A stretch of 64,000 nucleotides of DNA from Xanthostigma xanthostigma. Its lineage: Eukaryota > Arthropoda > Insecta > Raphidioptera > Raphidiidae. A program made the translations under genes and the position numbers. The notes beneath the pieces are model-generated. The model was not told the DNA's origin. It was given only the letters and a program-made list of their open reading frames with translations, and made no database searches. The stretch lies in NCBI GenBank assembly GCA_963575645.1, contig OY754466.1:43866001-43930000 (forward strand). The letters are read 5' to 3'. Of this stretch, positions 10,537 through 21,475 are shown piece after piece. Each line of letters opens with the position of its first letter. Position 1 is the first letter of the stretch.

Positions 10537-10700
10537 ATAATAAAATAATAATAATAATAATAATACTTTATTCATTTGAGACCCCACATGGTATAAAATC
10601 GTCATTACATGTATAAAATCGACATTAAAATTATAATTATAATGGGGATTATGACATACTTATAATTAGCATATAACAATAAAAAATAGAAGTGGAATAT
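10537..10700 (-). mobile_element. Non-LTR retrotransposon 3' tail (minus)
   Basis: Read on the minus strand, GGGGTCTCAAATGAATAAAG runs into an ATTATTATT microsatellite (10537-10563). A polyadenylation-like AATAAA directly before a 3-bp simple-repeat tail is typical of jockey/CR1-type LINE 3' ends, as at 54730-54913. No coding part is retained here. Confidence 0.5.
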
Positions 10701-10790
10701 CCACCCCTCACCAGAAAATCTTATTAATGGAAGTGCATCCACCAATAAAAAATCTACGGTAAAAGGTAATCATAAAAAAAACAATACCTA

Positions 10791-11020
10791 TACCACGTTT
10801 TTAAACGACCTAAAAAGTATAAAATATTTTTTTAACTCGTAGGATTTGAAACGAAAAACGTGGGGCACATTATTAGTTTTATCTCATAAATAGATTTTTT
10901 CATTGACAGCTACTCTACACTTCTTATATCACGATCGCATGTACCCCACGTTTTTCGTTTAAAATCCTACAAGTTACAAAAAATATTTTATACTTTTTAG
11001 TTCGTTAAAAAAAAGTGGTA
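10791..11020. mobile_element. Foldback MITE, CTAAAAAGTA type, copy 1
   Basis: Inverted arms: TACCACGTTTTTAAACGACC / GGTTCGTT-like with AAAAGTGGTA at the end, and ACGAAAAACGTGGGGCACA / ACCCCACGTTTTTCGT inside. It shares the arm word CTAAAAAGTA(T)AAAA and a GTGGGGC/GCCCCAC-type inner stem with the elements at 55252-55537 and 58907-59114. Confidence 0.65.
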
Positions 11021-11107
11021 TATTAACATTTTTTAAAATTTATCTTATTAATTTCTTTTTTTTAGTTAATAAAAACAAAAATACATCGTAAAAGAATAAA
11101 AATTTTA

Positions 11108-11182
11108 TATGAGCCATGGGGGCTGAACCCGCGACCTTCGCATTGTAAGCGCGACGCTCTAACCAACTGAGCTACGACCAAT
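11108..11182 (-). other. tRNA-Val-like pseudogene / SINE head
   Basis: On the minus strand TAGCTCAGTTGGTTAGAGC gives a perfect D-arm. TCGCG-CTTACAA-TGCGA gives a five-pair anticodon arm (one G-T) with anticodon TAC, and GCGGGTTCAGCCCCC resembles a T-arm. The acceptor strands do not pair and the T-stem has mismatches, so it is not a functional tRNA gene; a tRNA-derived SINE head or tRNA pseudogene is likely. Confidence 0.6.
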
Positions 11183-12691
11183 GATTGCATGATGTTGTAC
11201 AACGGTAAATAAGTAAGAATGAATTATATGTATTTATCAAAATTCGTTTATTTCTTTTATTAATTTTCTTCTTTATTTTAGTATTTTCTCGTATTGTCAT
11301 CTAATTCTGTGTTATGTTAAAAATTTCAAGTTTATATCTCATCAGGAAGTTAGTTTAAAATCAGTAACAAAGTTCCGCCCGACATATACGAAAAGCAAGG
11401 TAATATAAACGTGGTAAAAAATGAGAATCGTTTTTTTTGAACCACTAGGTAATTAAGTACACGTGGCGGTTCCTCAATGAGTGCTGCAGAGCTGCAGAAC
11501 AACCAAAATATTAGATACTTCATAATTTTAGAATGAACTATATTTAACAAATATTCAATGTTAGGAAAAAATGTAATAGTTACAACAATCAACGCAAATG
11601 TTTAATAGCCACTGGCAGACCACAAAACTCATTGTATTATGTGTGGCAGACTTTCTTGCGTTCTTGTAAAAAATTTCCATTTGAAAAAAATGCATGTATA
11701 CCTACTTCCGGTTGAGCTTGAAATACAAAAAAAAAAAGTTTGCACTCCGGGAGTGCCGGGAGAAGTGAAAACTTGAATATTAACGTCTGACGAATTTTCG
11801 ATCACAATGGTTTGTATCATAGATTGCATTTTTATGTACGATATTTCAACGCTAGATGTCTACCGTTGTATAAATAAAAGTTCAGGTCACGTGTCCTGAC
11901 GCCTGACGCGAGTTTAACAGTTTTTACCAATTACAAAAAAGTGTTCAACGCCGCTAAAGAAGTTTTCACTTCAAAAATGCCTCAGCAGTTTTCGATAATC
12001 CCGAGCTGAACAAAAAACGATTTAATCTTTTTTTGTGTGTCTAACTCAAGTAGGATAACACGGACTATTTGACTGTTACCACTTGCGGCGGACGCATTGT
12101 ATATTAGTATGTATGTACTGTAGATAAATATTTCATATTTTTCCTTAGTTCTCTGTCAGTAGCTTCGTAGACCCTTCCGGGGTCCATGGACCTCGGTTAA
12201 AGGACTACTGGGCTACGGTGAATACACTATAAGTGTGTAGGTCTGCATAAGAGGAGAGCCGTTATGTATAATGTAGGCTAACACCGATGCTTTAAGCCTT
12301 TCTTAAGTCATCCTTCTTCTTACCGTTACACGACCACCACACAACTTCACTATAGTCGACGCTCGATATTTGTCAACTCCCAATCACCAATTGCTGGCTT
12401 GAGAAAGTATCTATTTTTGAGTATGAAATCATGTGAAGGAAAAGAAAACCGATTTGAGTGCGTTAATTCGCACATTGTGATGACATACATTGTTCTCTTC
12501 GTTTCAATGAGGGGTAGTGCACCAATATATATTTCAGCACGATGTGTACGAATTAACACAGGTAAAATTGATTAAAAAGAAACCATATAATGTCAAAAGA
12601 ACCTTAATTTAATGAACTACGGTCGAATTTCGACCACTAGTTTTCATGAATAAAATATATTTTTAACTTATAGACGAAACTGGGTTGATAT
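11183..12691. other. Unassigned region
   Basis: About 1.5 kb without a supportable gene. 11960-12115 matches the small repeat seen at 3905 and 58690 (CTCAGCAGTTTTCGAT, AGTAGGATAACAC). 12165-12215 (GACCCTTCCGGGGTCCATGG) looks like a hAT-type end remnant. The remainder has only short chance frames. Confidence 0.35.
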
Positions 12692-13286
12692 TAGTGATGT
12701 GTCGCTCCTGAGCGAGTCGTTCATAATGAATGACTCCTTTCACGAAGCGGAGTGAGTCGCTCTTTTTTTTGTGAATGACTCACTCCGAGCGCCATTGCTC
12801 TGTGTTGAGCTGTTCTGTACTGTTGCATTCGCACATTTACAGAGCGCACACTGCAGCACAGGCCACAAAGGCAGTAGAGAATTTTGCACGTACAGAGTTA
12901 TCCTTGCTGAATCATTTAATGTTGAATGACACACTGTAAGTGCAATAGTACTAAGCTTACAGTGACTTAAACCATCCACATTGAAGTTGTTGACAAAGAT
13001 ATAATATTGTAACAATAAACATTATTATTGTTATTATACTTTATAGTTTATCCGAAATGCGAATAATATAAGAATCATATTAAAATGAGCTCAGAGCTGA
13101 GTGTGTGTGTGTATTGTGTTGTGCATTGTGCAATGCTACATGACTCCTGAGCATGTATGATGACAGTTCACACCTCTGCAGTCTGCACTCTTGTGTAGTG
13201 CGTTCTGTCTAGTGTCGCTCTTTTGAACGACTCTTTTTAGTGAGCGGAACAAGCTCCCAATAAAGAGTCACGTGGACACATCACTA
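12692..13286. mobile_element. hAT MITE (TAGTGATGTG..CACATCACTA), full copy
   Basis: Starts TAGTGATGTGTCGCTC and ends GTGGACACATCACTA. Flanking octamers GTTGATAT and ATCGATAT match at 6 of 8, as for an old hAT duplication. Contains repeated GAGTGAGTCGCTC motifs and a (GT)n run. A 5'-truncated second copy lies at 47290-47734. Confidence 0.75.
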
Positions 13287-13740
13287 ATCGATATTTCTTC
13301 TATCAATCTTAGGCTTAAAAATTCGTGCCATTTTCTGGAAAACATAATAATAGTTCAGATATTTCAGGCAAATTATTAAGGTATACTAGTGTACTTTTGA
13401 TACATATTAATATGCCCAGTGTCTTATTGTATCAAAGCGGACATTTTGAAAAAACAATAAATATTAACAAGACCACTTGAACTTACTTGAAAATAAATGT
13501 AATGACTTACCTTTAGTATTTTAAAATCTTAAAATAACGTTGTGAAACAACGCTGAAACACGTTTACATTTCATGTAAGTTTTGTAGTTTGCCACAGTGA
13601 AAACACATTTATTGTCGTCAAACGCCAACGGTTAAAGGAGGAAAGTGGTTACGGTTAAGTCAAACATCTGTAGACACGTTTAGTGATGTCGTTGTACGGA
13701 TTTTGAAATAATATCGGTGTATCATTGTGCCCCTTGCATC
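13287..13740. other. Unassigned spacer
   Basis: Contains a small hairpin near 13535 (AACGTTGTGAAACAACG). No gene seen. Confidence 0.35.
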
Positions 13741-14060
13741 AAAGTGCCCCACCTCCCCCTATATATGCATAAGACGAGATAACGAGTACGGTAAATTGCG
13801 TGCTAGCGCGGAAGCGAGCGTCGACTGTGACCGCCACACCCAACGGACCCGCCACTTAAGTTTCTCTGTACAAACTCAATAAAGAATCTGTCCGAGGCGT
13901 CGCGCACCTACTGGATATAATACAAGACACGGCCAGGGTCGGGGGCAGAGCGGGCGGCGTCGGAGACCGTCTCCGCAGGGAAACGATACGCGCTATTGCA
14001 CCGATTTGTCATCGGTGAGACGTGGTTTTCGGTGACCGTAATGCATGGTGAAATATTGTG
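13741..14060 (+). promoter_or_regulatory. CpG-rich block, LTR- or promoter-like
   Basis: TATATATGCATAAG (13757) is followed by a CpG-dense stretch (GTGCTAGCGCGGAAGCGAGC), then CTCAATAAAGAATC at about 13876 and GGCGTCGCGCACC. A TATA-like box about 120 bp before a polyadenylation-like AATAAA is what an LTR R-U5 region looks like; a host promoter is the alternative. No matching second LTR is in the window. Confidence 0.3.
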
Positions 14061-14182
14061 TCACTTCGTACCTTCATAATATATATAGTCACTTATACTC
14101 GAGCTTATTAAAAGGATCATCCGAAAATCATATATAAAGTACACACATCGATCCTGACCCTAAATCTTTTATGTTATCTTCT

Positions 14183-14280
14183 GAAATAGTATATTACAAG
14201 GGTCGAAAGTGTGATATCTTGCCCTGCGCGCCAGGGCAACGCTATCACACTTTCGGCCAGTGTGCATGTATACTATTTTC
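14183..14280. repeat. Hairpin with CGAAAGTGTGATA stems
   Basis: GGTCGAAAGTGTGATATC pairs with GCTATCACACTTTCGGCC, inside which TTGCCCTG/CAGGGCAA flanks CGCGC. Outer arms AATAGTATA / TATACTATT also pair. A snap-back element or part of the adjacent MITE. Confidence 0.6.
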
Positions 14281-14592
14281 CTTCATACCTCGGTCGTAAG
14301 CACGCTTATTAAATACATTAATTAATTAATTACATAAAATCACAGATAAATTCCAAGCAAGTAGCTTTGAGGTTATACGAATGACAGCTGCTCGCGACTA
14401 TTAGCTAAAATGTAATAAGGTTGCTATGGAAACGACATCTAAACAACAGTTGATTGGTTGTTTTTGCTTTACGACCGCCCGAACGAATGAACTTTCCGCA
14501 TTTGGGCGTGTAATCCCACCAAGGAGTAAATGTTAGACATTCTGCCTTACAGTTGGTGCCGAAAGTAGGCACTTTCGATCGAGGTATGAAGA
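14281..14592. mobile_element. MITE with TTCATACCTCG ends
   Basis: Left end CCTTCATACCTCGGTCG; right end CGATCGAGGTATGAAG. Both ends lead into AAG-GCAC/GTGCC-type blocks. The interior includes GGTTGCTATGGAAACGAC. Superfamily not determined. Confidence 0.6.
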
Positions 14593-14639
14593 AAAAGAAT
14601 ATAATTATTAATTATTTTTTGAATTTTGAAGAGATTTTG

Positions 14640-15010
14640 GTTGATAAAGACTCGAGTCGCAGTAACAAACCCTGCCGATAATATAGTGTATTTCTAATAC
14701 GGACAGTGTGATCTGAAACTTTTTTTTGGACAAAAAATTTAACCCATTGATACATCCCTTAAGAAAATATTTTTTTTACTTAATTTAAATATTAATATCA
14801 ATCCAGCATCTGCATAAAATTAAATACACTTTCTGTAAGTGAACCCCTATCCGCAAACTAGTGTTTTCATAAAATTTGTAAGTCCGGTCGGGCCGATTTT
14901 ATCGAATTTTTAGTAGCATATTTTTGTCATTACTAAAGGGTTAAATTTCAATTTTGAATTTATTCGGAGAAATGTATCGTTATTTTTGGACTCAAGAACA
15001 TTTTTCAGCC
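14640..15010 (+). repeat. Dispersed repeat V, copy 1
   Basis: Starts with ACTCGAGTCGCAGTAAC then AACCCTGCCGATAATATAG. Shares a TCCGGTCGGGCCGATTTTAT block and TTAAATTTCAATTTTGAA with copies at 17995-18530 and 24960-25460. Probably the 3' region of a retroposon family. Confidence 0.6.
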
Positions 15011-15855
15011 TTTAATAGGATCACTTTGTTGTCCGTCTGTCTGTCAAGACTCTCTTGGGGATCAAAACCTAGAGGGTGCTTCCCGTTGACCTAGAATCAA
15101 GAAATTTGGCAATAAGCAATGTCTAGTAGCACAAGTAAAGGAAAAAAATCCAAAAACCGTAAATTTGTATTTTTAAACCGCAACAATATCCTACGCACGT
15201 ACACAGTAACAGTTCTATTTTAATACAAAACAAGCGCCGCTACCGGTATGTTTATACAACACAATATGGGAACTCTTGCATATAACACGGTACGACACTT
15301 AGGCTATCAGATACAGCCACGAGGTACAATACAGTTCAGTAGTCCATCTGAAAACTCATTGCAATTACATTGGCAAACTAACCGCGACCTTTGTCGATGT
15401 ATTGTGGACAACAGTTTTCCAGCGGCAAAGTTGGAAAACTCGATTCCCGTGATGGACGAGCTGTTTACATACCTTTACAAGTTTGTACGGAATCCTCGGT
15501 GCGCGAATCCGATTCGTACTCGGCCGGTGTTTTTTATCTGGACATTGTTTTAATAATGGATCGAATAACCTCACAAGGCCTGGCTATATCTCCTGTCAGT
15601 TGATGTTAAATCCCTTCCGACTCCCGCATTCTACGCCAATGACGGCAACGGGTATTATCGTTGAGCTACGGAATCGCGCGGCCACCTCGTATCATTTTCT
15701 CATTTCATTAATCTTGCTGATCTACGTTTCGTTCGTTCGCTTCGACTCTCCCCGCGACCTCCTGCGCCACTCTTTTGGCTGTCTCCGCTGTTGGGTACCT
15801 TCGTTTCCCGCCAGAGCGCGTGAAATATGTAGGATAACGTCTTATACAACGTTCT
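15011..15855. other. Retroposon-like words then unassigned, moderately CpG-rich DNA
   Basis: 15025-15110 has GTCCGTCTGTCTGTCAAGAC, a common retroposon-tail phrase. 15245-15855 is richer in CpG and holds several open frames on both strands (longest about 170 codons from 15483), none resembling a known protein. It could be a promoter/5' leader of the frame starting at 15856. Confidence 0.3.
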
Positions 15856-16633
15856 ATGGCAGCGTTGGAACTGGAAGAAGTTTTAGGTGTGACTACCGCT
15901 CAGCGTTGCCAGACGTCCCGATTTTGGCGGGACGTCCCGATTTTTTAATCAAAATTAAATGTCCCGCGCGGGACATGTTCAGTCCCGCTTTTCGGGGATA
16001 ACTCGGGGATTTTTATAACGTGCTTTTCTTTTCTTTTTGTTTTAACATGTATTCATTTTCTGTAATTGTAATTTCCCAGTTATTGGAGTTACATCTGTTG
16101 GGAAACAAATATTTATTATTATTATTATTTTAACTTTAAAAGAAGCTAAATCTTCACAGAAATATCATGAATAAGTAATTCTTATAAATAATTATTCTCT
16201 TATTGTAAGTTGCAATTTGTAACACTCACTTCACAGACTATTGTTTGAAACGCCATATTTTTCCAATGAATAAAACTTTTTTGATTTTGATTTGTTTTTT
16301 TTTTTTTTATTCTGAAGACGAATAAGACTCAACTATTTAACGATAGGGTAAGTCTGATTTAAAATAATATATTTTTATTAAAATACATTTTCTATGGCTA
16401 TTGTTGCTATATATTGTCACGTAAACGTAATTTTAATTCAAGTAAAAATATAAATAGGTATTTGAAAACTTCTGATTATATACGTTTTTTTACTATGTCC
16501 CGCTTTCAACGAAAGAATCCCGCTGTTTTCACTCAAAGAGTTCCAAAATCCCGACTTGGCAAAAAAAACTGGCAACGCTGCTACCGCTGCAAGAAAAAGC
16601 TCCTGCTGCGCTCGTCGCATTCGAACATTTTAT
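15856..16633 (+). pseudogene. Possible transposase-like first exon, split by a hAT MITE
   Basis: An ATG at 15856 opens MAALELEEVLGVTTA, interrupted at 15900 by a 680-bp hAT MITE. Removing the insertion and one copy of its 8-bp duplication continues the frame from 16589 (ARKSSCCARRIRTF) to a stop at 16633. The leucine/glutamate-rich start followed by a basic, Trp/Cys-rich patch recalls the N-terminus of HARBI1-like (Harbinger) nucleases, but the diagnostic RRWWVRP-type motif and catalytic residues are absent. The next codons after the stop hint at continuing homology (TQGGFF). Function is unproven and the reading may be chance. Confidence 0.25.
15901..16580. mobile_element. hAT MITE with exact 8-bp TSD
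   Basis: Ends CAGCGTTGCCAG and CTGGCAACGCTG. Exact duplication CTACCGCT at 15893-15900 and 16581-16588. Sub-terminal repeats of GTCCCG/CGGGAC occur near both ends (GACGTCCCGATTTTGGCGGG at left). Non-autonomous; interior includes an (ATT)n run near 16115. Confidence 0.9.
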
Positions 16634-16839
16634 ATTTAAACACAAGGAGGTTTTTTCTGTTCGAGAACTTTTAGTAGCCTTCAATTGATTGTTTTGATAT
16701 TTTTTTTAAAGTAAAACTTTTTTTGGCACGGTAGGGTTAAAATTAAATCTTGCGATTGAAAATGTAACGAACTTGTCGCGATGTACGTAGACGATTTGCT
16801 ATAAAAACCAGCTATAGAACATAAATTGACGGCGAGATA
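16634..16839. other. Unassigned spacer
   Basis: No recognised feature. Confidence 0.3.
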
Positions 16840-16910
16840 GAAATCCTTACCTCGTAACCTGAAGGTCGTAGGTTCGATCCTGGCGGTCGGCGCTAACCTT
16901 CTTCTTCCTC
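16840..16910 (+). other. tRNA-like T-arm (SINE-head remnant)
   Basis: GAAGGTCGTAGGTTCGATCC followed by TGGC is a good T-arm/B-box. CCTTACCTCGTAACC upstream could be a decayed anticodon arm. No A-box match is clear, and a CTTCTT-rich tail follows. Confidence 0.4.
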
Positions 16911-16916
16911 TTCTTC

Positions 16917-17110
16917 TTATTTTACTATTCCAACCCATAAGTGGGGAATACTAGTTTAGGTCAAAAATCACTTTTCAAAATTTTATATCTTTTTGTTTTG
17001 ATGTCCCCCGAATTGAAAAAACTTATTTTTGGAAAAACTGTGCAAACTCTGGTCAAACGAATAAACGCATTGGAACCAAATTTTGGAAGCTTCTAAATTA
17101 ATGGCAAAAA
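16917..17110 (-). repeat. Dispersed repeat W, copy 3
   Basis: Reverse copy of 2625-3066: begins CTATTCCAACCCATAAGTGG and continues TTTTTGGAAAAACTG then AACCAAATTTTGG. Confidence 0.55.
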
Positions 17111-17994
17111 TACGCACTTTTTTCCTACACCCTGTATAATTCACTGATCCCTTGTATATGGAAACCGTTTGTTTTATTCGGTCAGCTTTGTGGACTGACT
17201 TTTTTCATCGAAGAAACCACCTCTTCTTTTTCGTTTCTGATGTATTGTACACACCCTAACACAAGCGTGCTAAGAAAATTGTCTTCGCGCAGTTTATCCT
17301 CTTTTTCCCCGTCCCGCCCCAACGGTCCCCTCTGTCACCCCTTTTCTTTAACGACGCTATACCATTTTTTCTCGCAACATCACGCTCTTTTTTTTTAAAT
17401 CGCGTTTACTTACGAGAACACTTTCAGAAGTCTGCTTTCAAATTTAGACAAGTTAGCTTACAGAGACGTATATGAAGTTAGCTTACAGAGACGTATATGC
17501 TTTCTAAGTACTGTGTGGCCAACCAAAGAACGTCTATGCGGAAGGGGGGTATGCGAAACCATAGGCGGAGAAAGTGTTTTCGCGTAGTGGATGATTAGAT
17601 TATCGACAATGGAAAACTCTCGTAAACATAGACATTTATTTAGATTTACAAAAAAATCACACAATTTTCGTCAAATAAAAGTACTGCGCGTCATGATGCC
17701 TTCGACTCGCTTCGGGAATCATGACGCGCAGTGCAAGAATCGCAAACTTGCTGCCCTTGTGGTGTCATATACTATTCCTAAATGTTTTATGAATAAATCT
17801 TGGTTTGTTTAGTGGCATCCTGCAGTATTGAACTTTCATTCCGAATCGATTACACAATTGTAGATTATAGACGCTCAACAACTTAATTCATTTATGACTT
17901 TAACGTAAATAACCGTTATTTAGAAAATGGCGACCACAATCTTTGCGGTCCTACCTCAAAAGATTATGTGATTTGTAAGTCGTAGGAAATTTCA
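17111..17994. other. Unassigned region with a 23-bp duplication and a strong hairpin
   Basis: 17455-17500 carries AGTTAGCTTACAGAGACG twice in tandem. 17680-17732 forms a hairpin (CTGCGCGTCATGATGCC / GGGAATCATGACGCGCAG). 17500-17590 is diverged from a block at 31600-31700 (GAACGTCTATGCGGAAGG). No gene. Confidence 0.4.
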
Positions 17995-18530
17995 TGCTTG
18001 TGAAAAAAAAAAAAACTCGGGTCGCGGTGCGAAACCCTGCCGACAATATAGTGTATTTGCTTACACTGTGAACTTAACCCTTTTGTTTTTGGACAAAATA
18101 AAAATTTTAACCTCTTAATACATTCCTTAAAATAATAATTTTTTCTTTATTTCAATATTACTATCAGTTTAACAAATTAAATTCACCCTTCACTAAGTAA
18201 ATCCGTATCTACAAACTAACGTTTTCATAAAATTTTTAAGTCCGGTTCTATCGGGCCGATTTTAATAAAATTTTGGCAGCACATTTATATCTTTATTAAT
18301 AGGTTAAATTTTAATTTTGAAACGATTCGGAGAATTTTTTCAGTATTTTTGCGTCCAAAAATATTTTTCAACCCTTAAAGTGGTCCAATTGGGCCCATTT
18401 TAAATAGGCTTCGTGCAGTGATGGATTTCAACATGTGGTCCAAATTTCGTTTCAATCAATTAACTTCTTCGAAAGTTATAGCCCGTACAGGTCCCGCCAT
18501 CCCACCGACGCCAATAGTGTAAGTGCCTTA
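17995..18530 (+). repeat. Dispersed repeat V, copy 2
   Basis: ACTCGGGTCGCGGTGCGAAA then CCCTGCCGACAATATAGTG marks the start. The tail block (GTGGTCCAAATTTCG, CTTCGAAAGTTATAG) is shared with 24960-25460. Confidence 0.6.
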
Positions 18531-18984
18531 TGGCAAATACACTAACAATATTATCCATAGTTTTCTATAGTTTACTTATTTAGGAACCACCCGTTATTTT
18601 TAAAATTAATAATACATTTTTGTTACACGCTATATTTTATTTTTTAAATACATTATCAAATAGTTCATTGCAAACAGTTATGTAACTATTTTGTAAATTT
18701 TAATGTATTATAATTCGTTCAATTTTTAGTTATTCGTAAAATTTCTTACAGAGAAATTTAAATAGAAGTGCAGTGCGTGATTTAAATTTTAAATAATTTC
18801 GGTTTATATTTTAAACCATTTGTTTGAAACCGAATCAAACTAACGTTCGGGGCATGTTTTTTATTTTTTCGAGTATTTCGGTTTCGGTTTGTTAAATTTA
18901 GACGGGTTTCTCTTTCGTTTTGATGACGGTTTTGAACGATATATTCTTTAGAAAATTAATAATGTCTCAAAAACTTAATAGGTA
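18531..18984. other. Unassigned AT-rich spacer
   Basis: No recognised feature. Confidence 0.3.
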
Positions 18985-19495
18985 GAAGAACCTGGATAAG
19001 TTAAAATCCTCTGTAACTTAAACATTTTTTGAATTCCTTTCCCCTCAAAGCCTAAAACCTCCATTACTTAAAGCACAAAACTTCGGTAATTTAAACAGTG
19101 TTGGCCCACGATAACTTAAAATAATGTTTTGGTGACCTCCATAACTTAAAGTATTATCAGTGATTCATCGTGAATAAGTATACAAACAAAAGTTTTTGCC
19201 AAGAACTTTATTAATTTTCACTTCAGTCTTTCACTAAATCGCTTTACATATTGTTAATTGATGTAGAAAATGAGAAAAAAAATCACTGACTTTTTCATTT
19301 AAATTTAATAAATATGTAATTGAATCTAATTGACTAAATAAATAGATACAAAATTTATTAGCAATTTATTAAAACAGTTGAACCTCGTTAACTTGAACTT
19401 CCAACACCTGTCTAAGTTCAAGATAAGTAAAAAACTCGATAACTTAAATTTTTCAACGTTTCCCTTGAACTTTAACTTATCGAGGATCTACTGTA
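18985..19495. mobile_element. pogo/Tigger-like remnants
   Basis: Many GAACCTGGATAAGTT-type words on the left (18990) and ACTTATCGAGGATCTACTG at 19475-19494. A shorter TIR pair (CAGTTGAACCTCGTTAAC at 19374 and the same right end) may be a nested 120-bp derivative. The ...CGAGGTTCTACTG... signature is typical of pogo/Tigger MITEs; compare 52190-52560. Confidence 0.55.
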
Positions 19496-19744
19496 ATAAT
19501 TTTATTTTTAATGAATAATGTAAAAAATAAAAGCTGATAAATATTAAAAAATAATTTTTACTTGAAAACTTAACAAAAAAAAATCAAAACCATAAATACT
19601 TCTCCACTTTTACTTTTGAGCTAGAAACACTTATCTTAACCGGCTCCCACGATTTATTTAGTTTTGTTTTCGTTTTTCTTCTGTTTAAATAGTGTTACCA
19701 ATGCTTGCTTTTAACAAACATTATAGAAAAATGCTTGGCAGTTT
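19496..19744. other. Unassigned AT-rich spacer
   Basis: No recognised feature. Confidence 0.3.
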
Positions 19745-19754
19745 TTAATTTAAA

Positions 19755-19886
19755 TATATATTAGATATCGTGTCCATCGAGATAATTATAAATAAAAAAA
19801 AAAAAATCGCAGGATTGTGGACAAATATTAGATTTATTAATTGTACGACGTTTCGTCTATAAAATTTAGACTTTTTCAAGTACAAG
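19755..19886 (-). mobile_element. Hammerhead-like retroposon, family C, short copy
   Basis: 132-bp insert flanked by the 10-bp repeat TTAATTTAAA (19745-19754, 19887-19896). It carries the leader ATTAGATATCGTGTCCATCG also present at 53397. On the minus strand it has TTGAAAAAGTCTA, a loop, then TAGACGAAACGTCGTAC, i.e. a degenerate hammerhead-like core. One arm only, without the inverted duplication seen at 53379-53594. Confidence 0.55.
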
Positions 19887-19896
19887 TTAATTTAAA

Positions 19897-20752
19897 GATT
19901 TTCAGTATTGACAAGTTATAGAATATTTTAACAATTCATTTTCTAAAACTGCGTTTGTGATAAACTAAGATAAGATAAGATATATTTTTTACTAAAAATA
20001 CAATTATGTACATAAGACAATAATTAAAATTTAAAAAAAAGCGTTCCACGTATACCTACCTGCTGTGTCGTGATAAACTAAAAGATGTGGTCGGTTGATA
20101 AATTAAGTAATCATTCACTTGTTTTTAAACACACCCTCGTATAAATAAAAGAAGTCTGAAACAAAAGTTTTACTTGTAATTCTATACTTTATAATACAGT
20201 GTGCAAGCCATCGACTGCTGGCTAATTTTTTACTCCCTTTTCTCTTCTAACCGACGTACATAAGTAACTATTCCATTATTTTTAGTATCTTACAAGATCG
20301 TTAAGAGACGGTGTTTTATTCAATTAGTGTACTTTTTTAATTGCGTTAATTTTTTTTCTGATACAAAAAGATAAATTAGTTTTTAACTTCGATGCACACG
20401 ATCTGAAAGTACTGCATTTCTCTGGATTCGTAAGGCCTGTAGAGTGATAGATTGTATACATTATAGACGCTAAACAGCTAAGGTCATCCGTAAGGCTCGT
20501 GGCGACGAAAGCAGGTTTCCTTTATTCCTTGTTTGGATTGGGATTTTACCTGGAGACAATATTTGTTTATGAAATAATAATTGTATAGGGTGATATTAGG
20601 GTAGAGGTAAGGAGGACTATCTTATATAGGAGATAAGTTGAAAAAGTGTCCATCTAAATGCTGTAAATAACAGTTCAAAAATAGTCCGGAATGGCAAACA
20701 ATCCATTTTTCATTTACCTGAATTTTAATTTTGCTAACAACATATTTTACCA
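19897..20752. other. Unassigned AT-rich region
   Basis: No gene; some LINE-tail-like words near 19970-20040 (AAGATAAGATA, ATAAGACAATAATT) but no boundary. Confidence 0.3.
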
Positions 20753-21097
20753 GTCCTAGTTTATATGAGAGGCGTTCAACGCGCGTTGGCCCAACGCGCG
20801 TTGACAGTTTCTATACAATTGTATAGGACTGTTTATATGATAACGCGCGTTCAACGCGCCGCCAACGCGCGTTATCATATAAACAGTTCTATACAATTGT
20901 ATAGAAACTGTAAACGCGCGTTGGGCCAACGCGCGTTTACAGCTTCTATACAATTGTATAGGACTGTTTATATGATAACGCGCGTTCAACGCGCCACTAA
21001 CGCACGTTATCATGTAAACAGTTATATACAATTGTATAGAAGCTGTAAACGCGCGTTGGGCCAACGCGCGTTGAACGCCTCTCATATAAACTAGGCC
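20753..21097. mobile_element. Harbinger-like palindromic MITE, two-hairpin copy
   Basis: The ends (TCCTAGTTTATATGAGAGGC / GCCTCTCATATAAACTAGG) are inverted. Inside are two successive GC-rich hairpins built from GCGCGTTGGCCCAACGCGCG-type palindromes and CTATACAATTGTATAG. The single-unit relative at 46086-46295 has a clear TAA duplication; here only the right TAA (21098-21100) is visible. Open frames on both strands here are a by-product of the palindromes. Confidence 0.75.
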
Positions 21098-21129
21098 TAA
21101 CACTATAAATACTATTTTAGTGTAAAATT

Positions 21130-21475
21130 CATTTTTTTAAATTTTACAGTATTTTTTCGTTTTGAGGCTCCTTGAATGTAGAAAACATATTTTTGGAAAA
21201 AATCTGCGTCTGTTTGTCTGTGAACATGATACAGATCAAAAGGATGATCGGATTGAAATAAAAATCTTAGGATGATGTAGGTATAACGTTGTTTTTTTAT
21301 AAATATAAAATGCTGTACATTTCTTAACGGTTTATTATTCTATTTATTTTTACGAGAAAGTTTAGCTAAAAAAATTTTATTTGAACTTTATAGTTTCGGA
21401 AATATTTAGAAAATAAAAAAATCATTAATTCTTTTGTTCTGTAGATCTGTCAAAAAGAAATTAGTTAGGTAGCTG
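21130..21475 (-). repeat. Dispersed repeat W, copy 4 (long)
   Basis: Minus-strand copy that retains the distal part shared with 2625-2760 (CTGTAGATCTGTCAAAAAG at 21441 against CTGACAGATCTACAAAAC at 2640) as well as the GTCTGTTTGTCTGTGAAC block. Confidence 0.55.

Noticed and set aside
11108..11182. Functional tRNA-Val gene
   Set aside because: D and anticodon arms are good, but acceptor strands do not pair and the T-stem is mismatched.
13741..14060. Definite solo LTR
   Set aside because: TATA-like and AATAAA-like words are suggestive, but no TG..CA ends with a TSD and no second copy were found in this window.
15483..16001. 172-codon plus-strand open frame
   Set aside because: It crosses the left border of a clearly dated hAT MITE (15901), has no recognisable domain and overlaps other frames; best explained as chance in CpG-rich DNA.
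20756..21103. Long open frames on both strands (~110 codons) with similar repeated peptides
   Set aside because: The frames mirror each other because the DNA is palindromic; this is a MITE interior, not a gene.
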